Below, piece by piece: positions 6,639 to 15,611 of a stretch of DNA of 15,611 bases. The notes beneath the pieces were generated by a model that did no database searches, was not told the DNA's origin, and was given only the letters and a program-made list of their open reading frames with translations. This stretch comes from JAWVFN01 sp963696625 (GTDB lineage Bacteria > Actinomycetota > Thermoleophilia > Solirubrobacterales > 70-9), in NCBI GenBank assembly GCA_963696625.1, contig CAVOKZ010000002.1, positions 1 through 15,611 on the forward strand, given 5' to 3'. The position numbers and the translations under genes are program-made. Each line of letters starts with the position of its first letter. The first letter of the stretch is position 1.

Positions 6639-6987
6639 TGGTCTCTTGGCTCCTCTGTCGTTTGAAGTTACGTGCTGAGTGGCCGGTAAGTGTAGGGAAG
6701 CAGATCCGCTGGTGCAGCGTGCCCGTGAGGTCGAAGTCGTCGATCTCGGGCGCGGCGAGCATCTCACGGTGGCTGAGCGGGACATTCCACAATAAACAAT
6801 CGAGCCGGTATGTTAATGTCGCGCGCCGTGGATCTGAACGACACGCCAGAGCGGGCCGAGTTCCGGGAGCGGGCGCGCCGGCGCCGGCGACCGGATCGCC
6901 GCCGAGGCGATCGCCGGCGTGACTGTTTCGCGACAACTGTTGAGTGCCTGACCCCGACGTGAAAAGACGAAAGGAAGAGACAAAGAG
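6639..6987. promoter_or_regulatory. Divergent promoter region of the two lipid operons
   Basis: 349 nt between the starts of the thiolase (minus) and the hydratase (plus). An AT-rich core at about 6783-6820 stands out from the surrounding high-GC DNA. It carries GACATT (6781-6786) and AATGTC (6815-6820) as distant inverted arms, and TAATGT at 6814-6819 as a candidate rightward -10 box. The rightward transcript would then have a leader of about 160 nt containing a short ORF at 6828-6962. The stretch 6660-6780 shows no gene I can support. An operator for a TetR regulator could lie here, but no copy of the palindromes found before the TetR gene is present. Confidence 0.5.
6828..6962 (+). pseudogene. 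Short ORF beginning like an acyl-CoA dehydrogenase (remnant or leader ORF)
   Basis: GTG 6828 to TGA 6962 gives 44 codons. The first 16 residues (VDLNDTPERAEFRERA) match the typical actinobacterial acyl-CoA dehydrogenase N terminus of the M-D-L/F-N-D-T-P-E type. The rest is arginine-rich and does not continue the family. A TANNNT box (TAATGT) ends 8 nt before GTG, the geometry of a leaderless gene. The best reading is the 5' end of a deleted dehydrogenase gene whose promoter still serves the hydratase operon, 25 nt downstream. An alternative is a translated leader ORF. Confidence 0.45.
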
Positions 6988-7866
6988 ATGAGCACTGCCG
7001 CACAGGAGACGCCACAGTTCAAGCTCGACTCGGTCGGGCAGTGGGGCGACCCGATCGAGTTCAAGGTCGAGCGCGACCGGATCAAGGCCTACGCCGAGGC
7101 CACCAACGACCCGATCGCCCAGCACGCCTCGGGCGACATCGCCCCGCCGGTGTTCGCGATCGTCCCCGCCTTCCAGGCTCTGAGCACGGCGAGCATCACC
7201 GCGATCCCGCCGGAGCTGATCATGATGATCCTCCACGGCGAGCAGGACTTCCACTACCACGGCCCGATCCATCCCGAGAAGACGCTCTCGACTCGCGCGG
7301 CGGTCGTCGGCGTCCACGGCCGCTCCTCGGGAGTCACGGTCCTCAACAAGGCCGAGACCCGCGACGCGGCCAGCGACGAGCTGCTCGTCACCCAGTACAT
7401 GAACGCCTTCGTCCGCGGCGCGAGCGTCGAGGAATCGGTCGGGGAGGAGGCGGCGCCCCACGGCTTCGACGAGGCGCTGCGCGAGCGCGACCCCGACGCC
7501 GAGGTCAGCCAGACCTTCGACTCCGACCAGACGTTCCGCTACTCCGAGGCCTCGGGCGACCCGATGCCGGTCCACCTCGACGAGGAGGTCGCCAAGGGCG
7601 CCGGGCTGCCGGGAATCATCATCCACGGCCTCTGCACCATGGCCTTCACCTCGGTCGGGCTGCTGCAGAGCTTCGCCCCCGACGACCCGTCCCGCCTGCA
7701 GCGGCTCGCGGTGCGGTTCTCGAAGGTCGTGCAGCCGAAGCAGACGATCACCACGCGCTACTGGGAGGCCGGCGAGAAGGACGGCGCCAAGAGCTACGCG
7801 TACGAGACCAGCTCCGACTCCGGCGACGTCGTGATCAAGGACGGCTTCGCGGAGATCAAGAACTAA
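6988..7866 (+). CDS. MaoC-family double-hotdog enoyl-CoA hydratase 2
   Basis: 292 residues, ATG, with AAGGAAGAG ending 8 nt upstream. Two hotdog domains are visible: an N-terminal one (about 20-145, with LHGEQDFHYHGPI at 82-94) that shapes the substrate pocket, and a C-terminal catalytic MaoC domain (about 175-290). The hydratase-2 motif reads YSEASGDPMPVHLDEEVA and then GIIIHGLCTM. D191 and H196 are the expected catalytic pair. The layout and several stretches match the hydratase-2 part of mammalian peroxisomal MFE-2. The enzyme should add water to trans-2-enoyl-CoA to make the (3R)-3-hydroxyacyl-CoA. One departure is M193, where the motif usually has Asn. It heads an operon with the dehydrogenase that would use its product. 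Confidence 0.9.
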   Translation: MSTAAQETPQFKLDSVGQWGDPIEFKVERDRIKAYAEATNDPIAQHASGDIAPPVFAIVPAFQALSTASITAIPPELIMMILHGEQDFHYHGPIHPEKTLSTRAAVVGVHGRSSGVTVLNKAETRDAASDELLVTQYMNAFVRGASVEESVGEEAAPHGFDEALRERDPDAEVSQTFDSDQTFRYSEASGDPMPVHLDEEVAKGAGLPGIIIHGLCTMAFTSVGLLQSFAPDDPSRLQRLAVRFSKVVQPKQTITTRYWEAGEKDGAKSYAYETSSDSGDVVIKDGFAEIKN

Positions 7867-7892
7867 CGAACTCAACCGAAAGGAAGAAGGAA

Positions 7893-8783
7893 ATGGGAAT
7901 CCTCGACGGCCGTGTGGCCGCAATCACCGGCGCGGGTCGCGGTATCGGCCGCGAGCACGCGCTGCTCTTCGCCTCCGAAGGCGCCAAGGTCGTCGTCAAC
8001 GACCTCGGCGGCGCCCCCGACGGCAGCGGATCCGACGCATCGGCGGCGCAGGCCGTCGTCGACGAGATCGAAGCCGCGGGCGGCGAGGCGGTCGCCAACA
8101 CCAGCGACGTCTCCGATTTCGAGGGCGCCAAGGCGCTGATCGACCAGGCCGTGGAGTCCTACGGCCAGCTCGACATCCTCGTCAACAACGCCGGCATCCT
8201 CCGCGACGCCTTCATCACCGGCATGAGCGAGGCCGAGTTCGACGACGTGATCAAGGTCCACCTCAAGGGCCACTTCTCCTGCCTCAAGCACGCGGCCGAC
8301 CACTGGCGCGAGCGCAGCAAGGCCGGCGAGGAGGTCTCCGGCTCGGTGATCAACACCGCCTCGGCCTCGGGCACCTACCTTCCCAACGCCGGCCAGGTCA
8401 ACTACGGCTCGGCCAAGGCCGGGATCGCGGCGATGTCGCTGGTCGCGGGCCTGGAGCTCGAGCGCTACGGCGTCAGGGTCAACGCGATCGCGCCCGCGGC
8501 GCGCACGAGGCTGACCGAGGACGTGCCGATGATCGGCGAGCTGGTGAAGCCGCCCGAGGAGGACGACGCGTTCGACGCGTTCGACCCGGTTCACGTCTCA
8601 CCCCTGGTTGCCTACCTGGCGAGCGCCGACTGCACGATCAGCGGCAAGCTCTACGCCGTCCAGGGCGGATCGATCATGGAGTGCGAGAACTGGAAGGTGG
8701 GCGACAAGCAGTTCACCACCGACGGCCCCTGGACCGTCGGTAACGTCGCCGAGCAGCTGGGCGGCGCCAAGGTCGCGGGCTAA
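7893..8783 (+). CDS. SDR-family (3R)-3-hydroxyacyl-CoA dehydrogenase, MFE-2-like
   Basis: 296 residues from ATG 7893, with AGGAAGAAGG just upstream and 26 nt after the hydratase stop. A Rossmann fold is clear: TGAGRGIG at 12-19, an acidic residue after the second strand in VVVNDLGG (D37, pointing to NAD rather than NADP), NNAG at 98-101, S157 in SASG, and Y171/K175 in NYGSAK. The NDLGG element and SASG...GQ.NY pattern match the dehydrogenase domain of peroxisomal MFE-2. It would oxidise (3R)-3-hydroxyacyl-CoA to the 3-ketoacyl-CoA for the divergently encoded thiolase. The loop between the catalytic Ser and Tyr is one residue longer than in human MFE-2. The tail beyond about 250 (SIMECENWKVGDKQF onward) is longer than in a minimal SDR. 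The gene ends 32 nt before the convergent TetR gene. Confidence 0.9.
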   Translation: MGILDGRVAAITGAGRGIGREHALLFASEGAKVVVNDLGGAPDGSGSDASAAQAVVDEIEAAGGEAVANTSDVSDFEGAKALIDQAVESYGQLDILVNNAGILRDAFITGMSEAEFDDVIKVHLKGHFSCLKHAADHWRERSKAGEEVSGSVINTASASGTYLPNAGQVNYGSAKAGIAAMSLVAGLELERYGVRVNAIAPAARTRLTEDVPMIGELVKPPEEDDAFDAFDPVHVSPLVAYLASADCTISGKLYAVQGGSIMECENWKVGDKQFTTDGPWTVGNVAEQLGGAKVAG

Positions 8784-8815
8784 AGAAGGCTCAGGGAGGG
8801 GAGTGGGCGCGGTCG

Positions 8816-9442
8816 CTAGGTGGCGGCTGCGTCCGCGACCCGTTCGATCAGCAGCTTGCGCATCACCGCCCAGCGGCGGTCGATGTCCATCTCGGGGTCG
8901 GCGAACGAGAGCAGCGCAAGGCCGCGCATCGCCGAGAGCGTGAGGTCGACGGAGTCGCGGAACTCGCGGCGCGCCGCCGACTCGGGCGCGAGGTCGAGCA
9001 GGCCCTTGGCAATCGTCCGGGTGACGTCGCGCTCGACCTCGGCCATTCGCTTGCGCAGGTCGGGGTCGGTACGCGAGGCGACGAAGAGCTCGATCGAGGC
9101 GGCGTAGAGCGGGCCCTTGTGCTGGGCCCACATCGTGTCCATCACGACCTCGAACCGCTTCGGGCCGGCGGGCGTGTCCTTGAGCAGGTCGAGCAGGTCC
9201 GCGGTCCGCCTGGTCGCCAGATGGCGCACGGCCTCGGCGACGAGGTCGGCCTTGGTGGGGTAGTGGTGGACCTGGGCGCCGCGCGAGACGCCGGCGCGCT
9301 CGACGATGCGGTTGGTCGTCGTGTTCGCGTAGCCGTACTCGACCAGGCAGTCGATCGTCGCGTCGAGCAGGGCGCCGCGAGTCGCCGCGCGCCGCTCGGC
9401 CTGGGTCCGTCGCTTCTTCGGTGCTGTCTTCGTGCCGGCCAT
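8816..9442 (-). CDS. TetR-family transcriptional regulator (first)
   Basis: 208 residues, ATG 9442. After a basic tail (1-20) comes the TetR helix-turn-helix at about 22-68: ALLDATIDCLVEYGYANTTT, then RIVERAGVSRGAQVHHYPTK, then DLVAEAV. The rest is an all-helical ligand/dimer domain without a recognisable ligand signature. No Shine-Dalgarno is present. A TATATT box lies 10 nt before the start and a perfect 6-bp palindrome with a 13-nt spacer covers both box and start codon, so the protein probably represses its own gene. It is convergent with the hydratase/dehydrogenase operon (32 nt between stops), which makes a fatty-acid or acyl-CoA ligand a reasonable guess. Confidence 0.9.
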   Translation of the reverse strand: MAGTKTAPKKRRTQAERRAATRGALLDATIDCLVEYGYANTTTNRIVERAGVSRGAQVHHYPTKADLVAEAVRHLATRRTADLLDLLKDTPAGPKRFEVVMDTMWAQHKGPLYAASIELFVASRTDPDLRKRMAEVERDVTRTIAKGLLDLAPESAARREFRDSVDLTLSAMRGLALLSFADPEMDIDRRWAVMRKLLIERVADAAAT

Positions 9443-9464
9443 TGGATTGCAAAATATACCAATG
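9440..9464. promoter_or_regulatory. Palindrome over the first TetR start: probable auto-operator
   Basis: CATTGG at 9440-9445 and CCAATG at 9459-9464 are perfect inverted arms with a 13-nt spacer (25 nt in all, typical for a TetR dimer site). The spacer holds the minus-strand TATATT box (9458-9453) and the inner arm contains the ATG start. The arrangement predicts autorepression. Confidence 0.6.
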
Positions 9465-9468
9465 CAAC

Positions 9469-9494
9469 TAACAAACAGGCTGGACTTCTTGTTA
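9469..9494. promoter_or_regulatory. Second palindrome upstream of the first TetR gene
   Basis: TAACAA at 9469-9474 and TTGTTA at 9489-9494 are perfect inverted arms 14 nt apart. They lie in the AT-rich stretch between the two TetR genes and about where the -35 region of the first TetR gene should be. This could be a second regulator site (perhaps for the other TetR protein) or a weak terminator of the upstream operon. Confidence 0.4.
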
Positions 9495-9542
9495 TAGGGT
9501 TCTCGATTGCGGTGGGCGACCGTTGCGGCGGGCGGGCGCGTG

Positions 9543-10172
9543 CTAAGCGGCGACGACTGGAGCGATCAGGCGGCGGGCTACGTCGGCGGCCTGGTCGGGG
9601 TCGTCGAGGGGGAGGACGCTGTCCCGGACGAGGACGAAGCTGACGCAGAGGCGGACGAGGATCTCGGCGGCCTGCTCGACGTCGATCGCGTCGATGTCCC
9701 CGTCGATTTGGGCTTCGCGGAGGCGGGCGGCGAGGAATCCGCGGGCGAGGGCGAAGGCGGCGGCGCCGTCGGCGGTCAAGGCCGCGAGCACGGATTCAGG
9801 CTCGATCCGGGCGAGGCGGCTGAGAAGCGGGTGCTCGCGCGCGAGGCGGAGGCTGGTCACGAAGCCGGCCGCGATCCGGTCCTCGACCGGTTCGTCCTGC
9901 GGCACCTCGGCGTCGAGGATGGCGAACAGCCGTGCCGACTCGCGCACGGCGAGGGCGTCCATCAGCGCCTGCTTCGAGCCGAAGCGGCGGTAGACGGTGA
10001 CGCGGCCGACCTCGGCCCGCGCGGCGACGTCCTCGACCGTGAGGCGGCGGACGCCGGATTCGGCCGCGAGGTCGAGTGTCGCGTCGAGGATCCGCCCGGA
10101 GAGCTCGTCATCGGGGATCTCGACGCCGCCCTCGAGCGCGCGGGTGAGGAGCCCGGTCATCGCCGTGGTCAT
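9543..10172 (-). CDS. TetR-family transcriptional regulator (second)
   Basis: 209 residues from ATG 10172. The start overlaps the stop of the DUF2236 gene as ATGA, and the long frame further upstream only reads through that gene in the wrong frame. The helix-turn-helix is at about 26-72 (ILDATLDLAAESGVRRLTVE, DVAARAEVGRVTVYRRFGSK). The C-terminal helical domain (about 78-205) has no family-specific signature I can name. The 4-nt overlap implies translational coupling with the DUF2236 protein, so it most likely controls that operon and senses something linked to that enzyme. An internal ATG at 10160 (residue 5) is an alternative start. Confidence 0.9.
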   Translation of the reverse strand: MTTAMTGLLTRALEGGVEIPDDELSGRILDATLDLAAESGVRRLTVEDVAARAEVGRVTVYRRFGSKQALMDALAVRESARLFAILDAEVPQDEPVEDRIAAGFVTSLRLAREHPLLSRLARIEPESVLAALTADGAAAFALARGFLAARLREAQIDGDIDAIDVEQAAEILVRLCVSFVLVRDSVLPLDDPDQAADVARRLIAPVVAA

Positions 10173-11089
10173 GCGGCCTGCGCTTGGGCGCGGGCCTGTG
10201 CGCGCTCGGCGCTGCTCGTCGTCACATCGCCACGCTCGATCGCCTCGCGGCGCCAGCGCAGATAGGCGGGTCCCATGTGGCGGAGGTTCTTCGGCATCAC
10301 GGGCGTCATCGCCCGCGATGCGCGCCCGATGGCGCGGAACTGAAACTGATTGGCGCCGCTCCAGGACAGCCCCAGCCGGTCGCGCGTTTCGGGAGTCAGC
10401 TGGCCGATCGTGGCAAGACTGGAAACGTGGGCGGCGGGCACACCGGCTACGCGCGCGGCGCCGCGGACCACGGCGGAGGCCGGGGGCGGGGTGGGATTGG
10501 CGAGCCCGTCGAGGACGTCGACCACCGCCTGCGTGCGCTCGAGCTTGCCGAGCATCTCGGAGAAGTAGACACGGAAGCCGTCCCAGTCCTCGGGCAGATC
10601 GCGCTCGCGCACGCCGAGCAGCCTGCCGAGCCCCCGCCACTCGATCCAGAACTCGGTGACCTCGCCCTGATCCAGGGGCCGGCCGAAGTGGCGGTGCCCG
10701 GAGATGATCGCCTCGCCGAGCGTCGCATGAACCCAGGCATAGGCCTCGGGCTCGAGCGCGTGGTAGCGCGAGCCGTCGGGCTTGGTCCCCTTGATCCGCT
10801 TGTGCATCTCCCGCACCCGGCGGCACATCTCGGCCGCCGCCTCGGGTCCGCCGTAGAGGGTGACGTTGACGAAATCGAGCGTGCGGAAGAGTCGTCCCCA
10901 GGGATCGCTCTGGAAGTCGGAGTGCTCGGTCACCCCGGCGCCGACGGTGGGGTGGGCGACCTGGAGCATCAGGGCATAGCCGGCGCTGAGGAAGCCGCGC
11001 GCGTCCGAGGCGCGGTCGCAGACGATCGTGCCCGGGCCGGGAACGAGTTGGGGGATCTCCTCCTCGCGCGGGTAGATCGGATCGCTCAT
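10169..11089 (-). CDS. DUF2236 / MpaB-type oxygenase-like protein
   Basis: 306 residues, ATG 11089. The sequence has the alpha-helical DUF2236 pattern shared with MpaB and the latex-clearing protein Lcp, in which a histidine ligates b-type haem. Visible landmarks are LQVAHPTVGAGVTEHSDF (42-59), WGRLFRTLDFVNVTLYGG (64-81) and YAWVHATLGEAI (117-128). H121 is the best candidate haem ligand, with R69/T70 as polar pocket residues by analogy. There is no signal peptide or membrane helix, so it is probably cytosolic. The physiological substrate of this bacterial subgroup is unknown to me. It is the first gene of an operon with a TetR regulator (ATGA overlap) and lies divergent from uvrA, 74 nt away. 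TATCAT 7 nt before the start fits a leaderless message. Confidence 0.82.
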   Translation of the reverse strand: MSDPIYPREEEIPQLVPGPGTIVCDRASDARGFLSAGYALMLQVAHPTVGAGVTEHSDFQSDPWGRLFRTLDFVNVTLYGGPEAAAEMCRRVREMHKRIKGTKPDGSRYHALEPEAYAWVHATLGEAIISGHRHFGRPLDQGEVTEFWIEWRGLGRLLGVRERDLPEDWDGFRVYFSEMLGKLERTQAVVDVLDGLANPTPPPASAVVRGAARVAGVPAAHVSSLATIGQLTPETRDRLGLSWSGANQFQFRAIGRASRAMTPVMPKNLRHMGPAYLRWRREAIERGDVTTSSAERAQARAQAQAA

Positions 11090-11130
11090 TGAAACGATGA
11101 TAGATAATGCGTTCCTTTGTGTCTTGGGGG

Positions 11131-11142
11131 GAACAACCGTTC
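11131..11142. promoter_or_regulatory. LexA (SOS) box upstream of uvrA
   Basis: GAACAACCGTTC is a perfect match to GAAC-N4-GTTC, the core recognised by LexA of Gram-positive bacteria and actinobacteria. It lies 21 nt before the uvrA start, just upstream of TAAACT (11150-11155), so bound LexA would cover the -35 region. It is 41 nt from the start of the divergent DUF2236 gene and could also affect that operon. Confidence 0.8.
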
Positions 11143-11149
11143 GCCTGCG

Positions 11150-11155
11150 TAAACT
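11150..11155 (+). promoter_or_regulatory. Possible -10 box of leaderless uvrA promoter
   Basis: TAAACT ends 8 nt before the ATG at 11164. There is no Shine-Dalgarno. With transcription starting about 7 nt after the box, the leader would be 0-2 nt. No consensus -35 is seen; the LexA box sits in its place. Confidence 0.35.
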
Positions 11156-11163
11156 CGTTTGGG

Positions 11164-14156
<2,993 letters not shown>

Positions 14157-14160
<4 letters not shown>

Positions 14161-14630
14161 CTCCTGCTCGCCGCCTCGCTCGAGTCGAAGTTGACCGAGA
14201 ACGAAACGGCGGCGCGGCTGAGGATGCCCCCGGCGACGATGCCGATCGAGCCCGCGAGTGCGAGCCAGGCGCCTGTCGTCGGGTCGGGACCCTGGAATCC
14301 GGCCGGCTCGACCACGGGGGCGATCGAGGGCGGCGGGTCGAGGATCTGCGAGACGACGATCGCCAGCGCCGCGATCCCGAGCGGCAGGATCCAGCTGCGG
14401 CTCCAATCGACCCCGCCGGTCGCCTGGGCATAGGCGAGGTAGATCGTCGCGGCGCCGATCGCGGCGAGGATCAGGTCGAGCGACTCGAACACGTTCCAGG
14501 CGCTGCCGAGTGACGTGTCCGGGGTCGGCGCGACGCCGGGCGCGACGAACCAGTCGAGGAAGAGGCTGACGAGCAGTAGCGCTCCACCGATCACGGCGAA
14601 GACGATGCCCCCGTCGATTCTCTCGGGCAT
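14157..14630 (-). CDS. Small four-helix membrane protein, unknown function
   Basis: 157 residues starting at ATG 14630, chosen over ATG 14666 because GGAGGT sits 6 nt upstream. Hydrophobic segments at about 8-28, 50-68, 78-97 and 119-138 give four membrane helices. The first is followed by LFLDWFVAPG and a short extracytoplasmic loop, the second is preceded by SAWNVFESLDL, and a proline-rich loop (99-117) lies between helices 3 and 4. The helix-LDWF and SAWNVFE pattern recurs in many small integral membrane proteins of high-GC actinobacteria as far as I recall, but none has a known role. Convergent with uvrA, sharing TTAG at the stops, and downstream of the ROK kinase gene on the same strand. 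Confidence 0.75.
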
Positions 14631-14668
14631 TCCATTACCTCCATCTGTGGGTTGGGCGGCCTCCATGG

Positions 14669-14694
14669 CGCCGCATTCGGCGGGGCTTACCCGC
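14669..14694. other. Two overlapping hairpins before the membrane-protein gene
   Basis: CGCCG 14669-14673 with CGGCG 14678-14682 (loop CATT), and GCGGG 14680-14684 with CCCGC 14690-14694 (5-nt loop), share 14680-14682, so they exclude one another. They lie in the 128-nt gap between the kinase stop and the membrane-protein start. They may be the kinase-gene terminator or a structured leader. They match no riboswitch that I recognise. Confidence 0.3.
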
Positions 14695-14758
14695 TTGGCA
14701 ACCGCCTAATCCGCCGTCTGTCCGGAAACCGCGCAGCGAGCGGAGATGACCGGCTCGA

Positions 14759-15611
14759 TCATCCCTTGATGAGCAGCGAGGCGCCGATCGCCCCGCCGAG
14801 GTCGCCGAGGCCGGCGACCTCGAACGCGGGCGGGTCGTCGTCGACGAACAGGTGCTTCTTCGCCTCGTCGAGGATCTCGGGCAGGAAGCGGTTGCCGAAG
14901 CGGCTGCCCATCCCGCCCCCGAGCACGACCGCCTCCGGGTCGACGACGTTGACGGCCGAGGCGATGCCGGTGCCGAGGGCGCCGATCGCGCGGTCGATCA
15001 GCGAGTTGGCGAGCTTGTCGTTGCGGTCGAGCGCCCGCTCCCAGATCCCGCTCGAGAGGCGGTCGCGGCCGTGCTTCTCCATCAGCTTGAAGAGGTCGGT
15101 CTTCTTGCCGTCCTTGACCTGCTGGCGGGCGTGGATCTCCATCGCCATGCGGCCCGCGTAGGCCTCCATGCAGCCGCGACGCCCGCAGGTGCACTTGGCG
15201 CCGCCGCGCTTGACCACGATGTGGCCGACCTCGGCCGCGGCGCCTCGCCCGAGCCACGCCTTGCCGTCGAGGATGAGGCCGCCGCCGACCCCGGTGCCCC
15301 ACCAGATGCCGAGCAGCGAGCTGTAGGGCTTGCCGGCGCCGAGCGCGAACTCGGCGTCGACCGCGACCTGGACGTCGTTGCCGACCTTGACCGCCGGCCC
15401 GAGCTCCTTCTTGAGCCAGTCGGCGAGGGGGAAGCTGCCTCCCCAGCCCGGCAGGTTGCGGGCGCTCGAGACGACGCCGGTCTTCTCGTCGGCGTCGCCC
15501 GGGGAGCCGACGCCGATTCCCTTCAGGTCCTTGGTCTTGACATCCGCGGCCTCCGCCGCCTCGCGCATCGCGGTCGCGATCTCCTTGGCCACGTCCTCGG
15601 GCCCGCCTTCG
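14759..15611 (-). CDS. ROK-family sugar kinase (glucokinase-like), N terminus outside window
   Basis: The frame is open to the right edge (EGGPED-VAKE continues past an internal GTG at 15592), so the N-terminal DxGGT phosphate-binding motif and about 40 residues are missing; roughly 283 residues are visible. Taking the V at 15592 as residue 1: GIGVGSPG (25-32), NLPGW (46-50), the catalytic aspartate in GND (D73), GTGVGGGLILDG (99-110), and the ROK zinc signature GHIVVKRGGAKCTCGRRGCMEAYAG, with three cysteines in CxCGxxGC at 134-141. These are kinase rather than repressor features, and no helix-turn-helix is seen in the visible part. The family phosphorylates glucose or related hexoses with ATP. 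AVVLGGGMGSRFG near the end completes the second ATPase lobe. The exact sugar is not readable. Confidence 0.9.
   Translation of the reverse strand, partial: EGGPEDVAKEIATAMREAAEAADVKTKDLKGIGVGSPGDADEKTGVVSSARNLPGWGGSFPLADWLKKELGPAVKVGNDVQVAVDAEFALGAGKPYSSLLGIWWGTGVGGGLILDGKAWLGRGAAAEVGHIVVKRGGAKCTCGRRGCMEAYAGRMAMEIHARQQVKDGKKTDLFKLMEKHGRDRLSSGIWERALDRNDKLANSLIDRAIGALGTGIASAVNVVDPEAVVLGGGMGSRFGNRFLPEILDEAKKHLFVDDDPPAFEVAGLGDLGGAIGASLLIKG

Noticed and set aside
6660..6790. Minus-strand frame with LSHREMLAAPEIDDFDLTGTL upstream of the thiolase
   Set aside because: The stretch looks somewhat protein-like, but it has no proper start or family match and lies in a probable promoter region, so I do not call a gene.
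5782..7923. 713-codon minus-strand frame over the thiolase, divergent region and hydratase
   Set aside because: It crosses three real units in wrong frames and has only compositional noise, whereas the overlapping frames carry full enzyme motifs.
14631..14666. Upstream ATG 14666 for the membrane protein
   Set aside because: The internal ATG 14630 has GGAGGT at ideal spacing, and the extra 12 residues are polar and carry no signal.

Overview
The window reads as chromosomal DNA from a high-GC actinobacterium, probably of the Solirubrobacterales/Thermoleophilia type. This is inferred from strong G/C third-position bias, frequent GTG starts, several genes that look leaderless, and the gene content. 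No 16S rRNA or marker phylogeny was available, so the taxon stays an inference.

Layout. (1) 1-3261 holds the 3' end of coaE (dephospho-CoA kinase), a membrane-anchored lytic transglycosylase, a convergent DoxX-type membrane protein and a complete uvrB. (2) 3262-4269 holds an unrecognised coiled-coil/proline-rich protein, flanked by a 200-nt gap with a possible gene remnant and by a striking 172-nt imperfect inverted repeat that supplies the gene's stop codon. (3) 4270-8783 is a lipid-degradation block. An SCP-x-type thiolase and an acyl-CoA dehydrogenase run leftward, and a double-hotdog MaoC hydratase and a short-chain dehydrogenase run rightward from a shared 349-nt divergent region. (4) 8816-11089 holds two TetR regulators and a DUF2236/MpaB-type protein, all on the minus strand. 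(5) 11164-14160 is uvrA, preceded by a good LexA (SOS) box. (6) 14157-15611 holds a small four-helix membrane protein and the C-terminal part of a ROK-family sugar kinase that runs off the window.

Function. The four lipid genes provide the four chemical steps of one beta-oxidation turn: dehydrogenation, hydration, D-3-hydroxyacyl-CoA oxidation and thiolysis. The hydratase, dehydrogenase and thiolase resemble the human peroxisomal MFE-2 and SCP-x domains more than a FadB/FadA system, which suggests branched-chain or sterol-side-chain-like acyl-CoAs. A divergent or neighbouring TetR protein may control them. UvrA and UvrB are the damage-recognition half of nucleotide excision repair. Only uvrA has a visible LexA box.

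The most notable non-genic signals are the long inverted repeat at 4008-4179, the LexA box at 11131-11142, two palindromes in front of the first TetR gene, a short ORF at 6828-6962 that begins like an acyl-CoA dehydrogenase, and a recurrent TANNNT box 6-10 nt before start codons that lack a Shine-Dalgarno. I found no CRISPR array, tRNA, rRNA, insertion sequence or phage gene. No wholly new multi-gene system is evident. The window is mostly ordinary chromosome with a few local curiosities.
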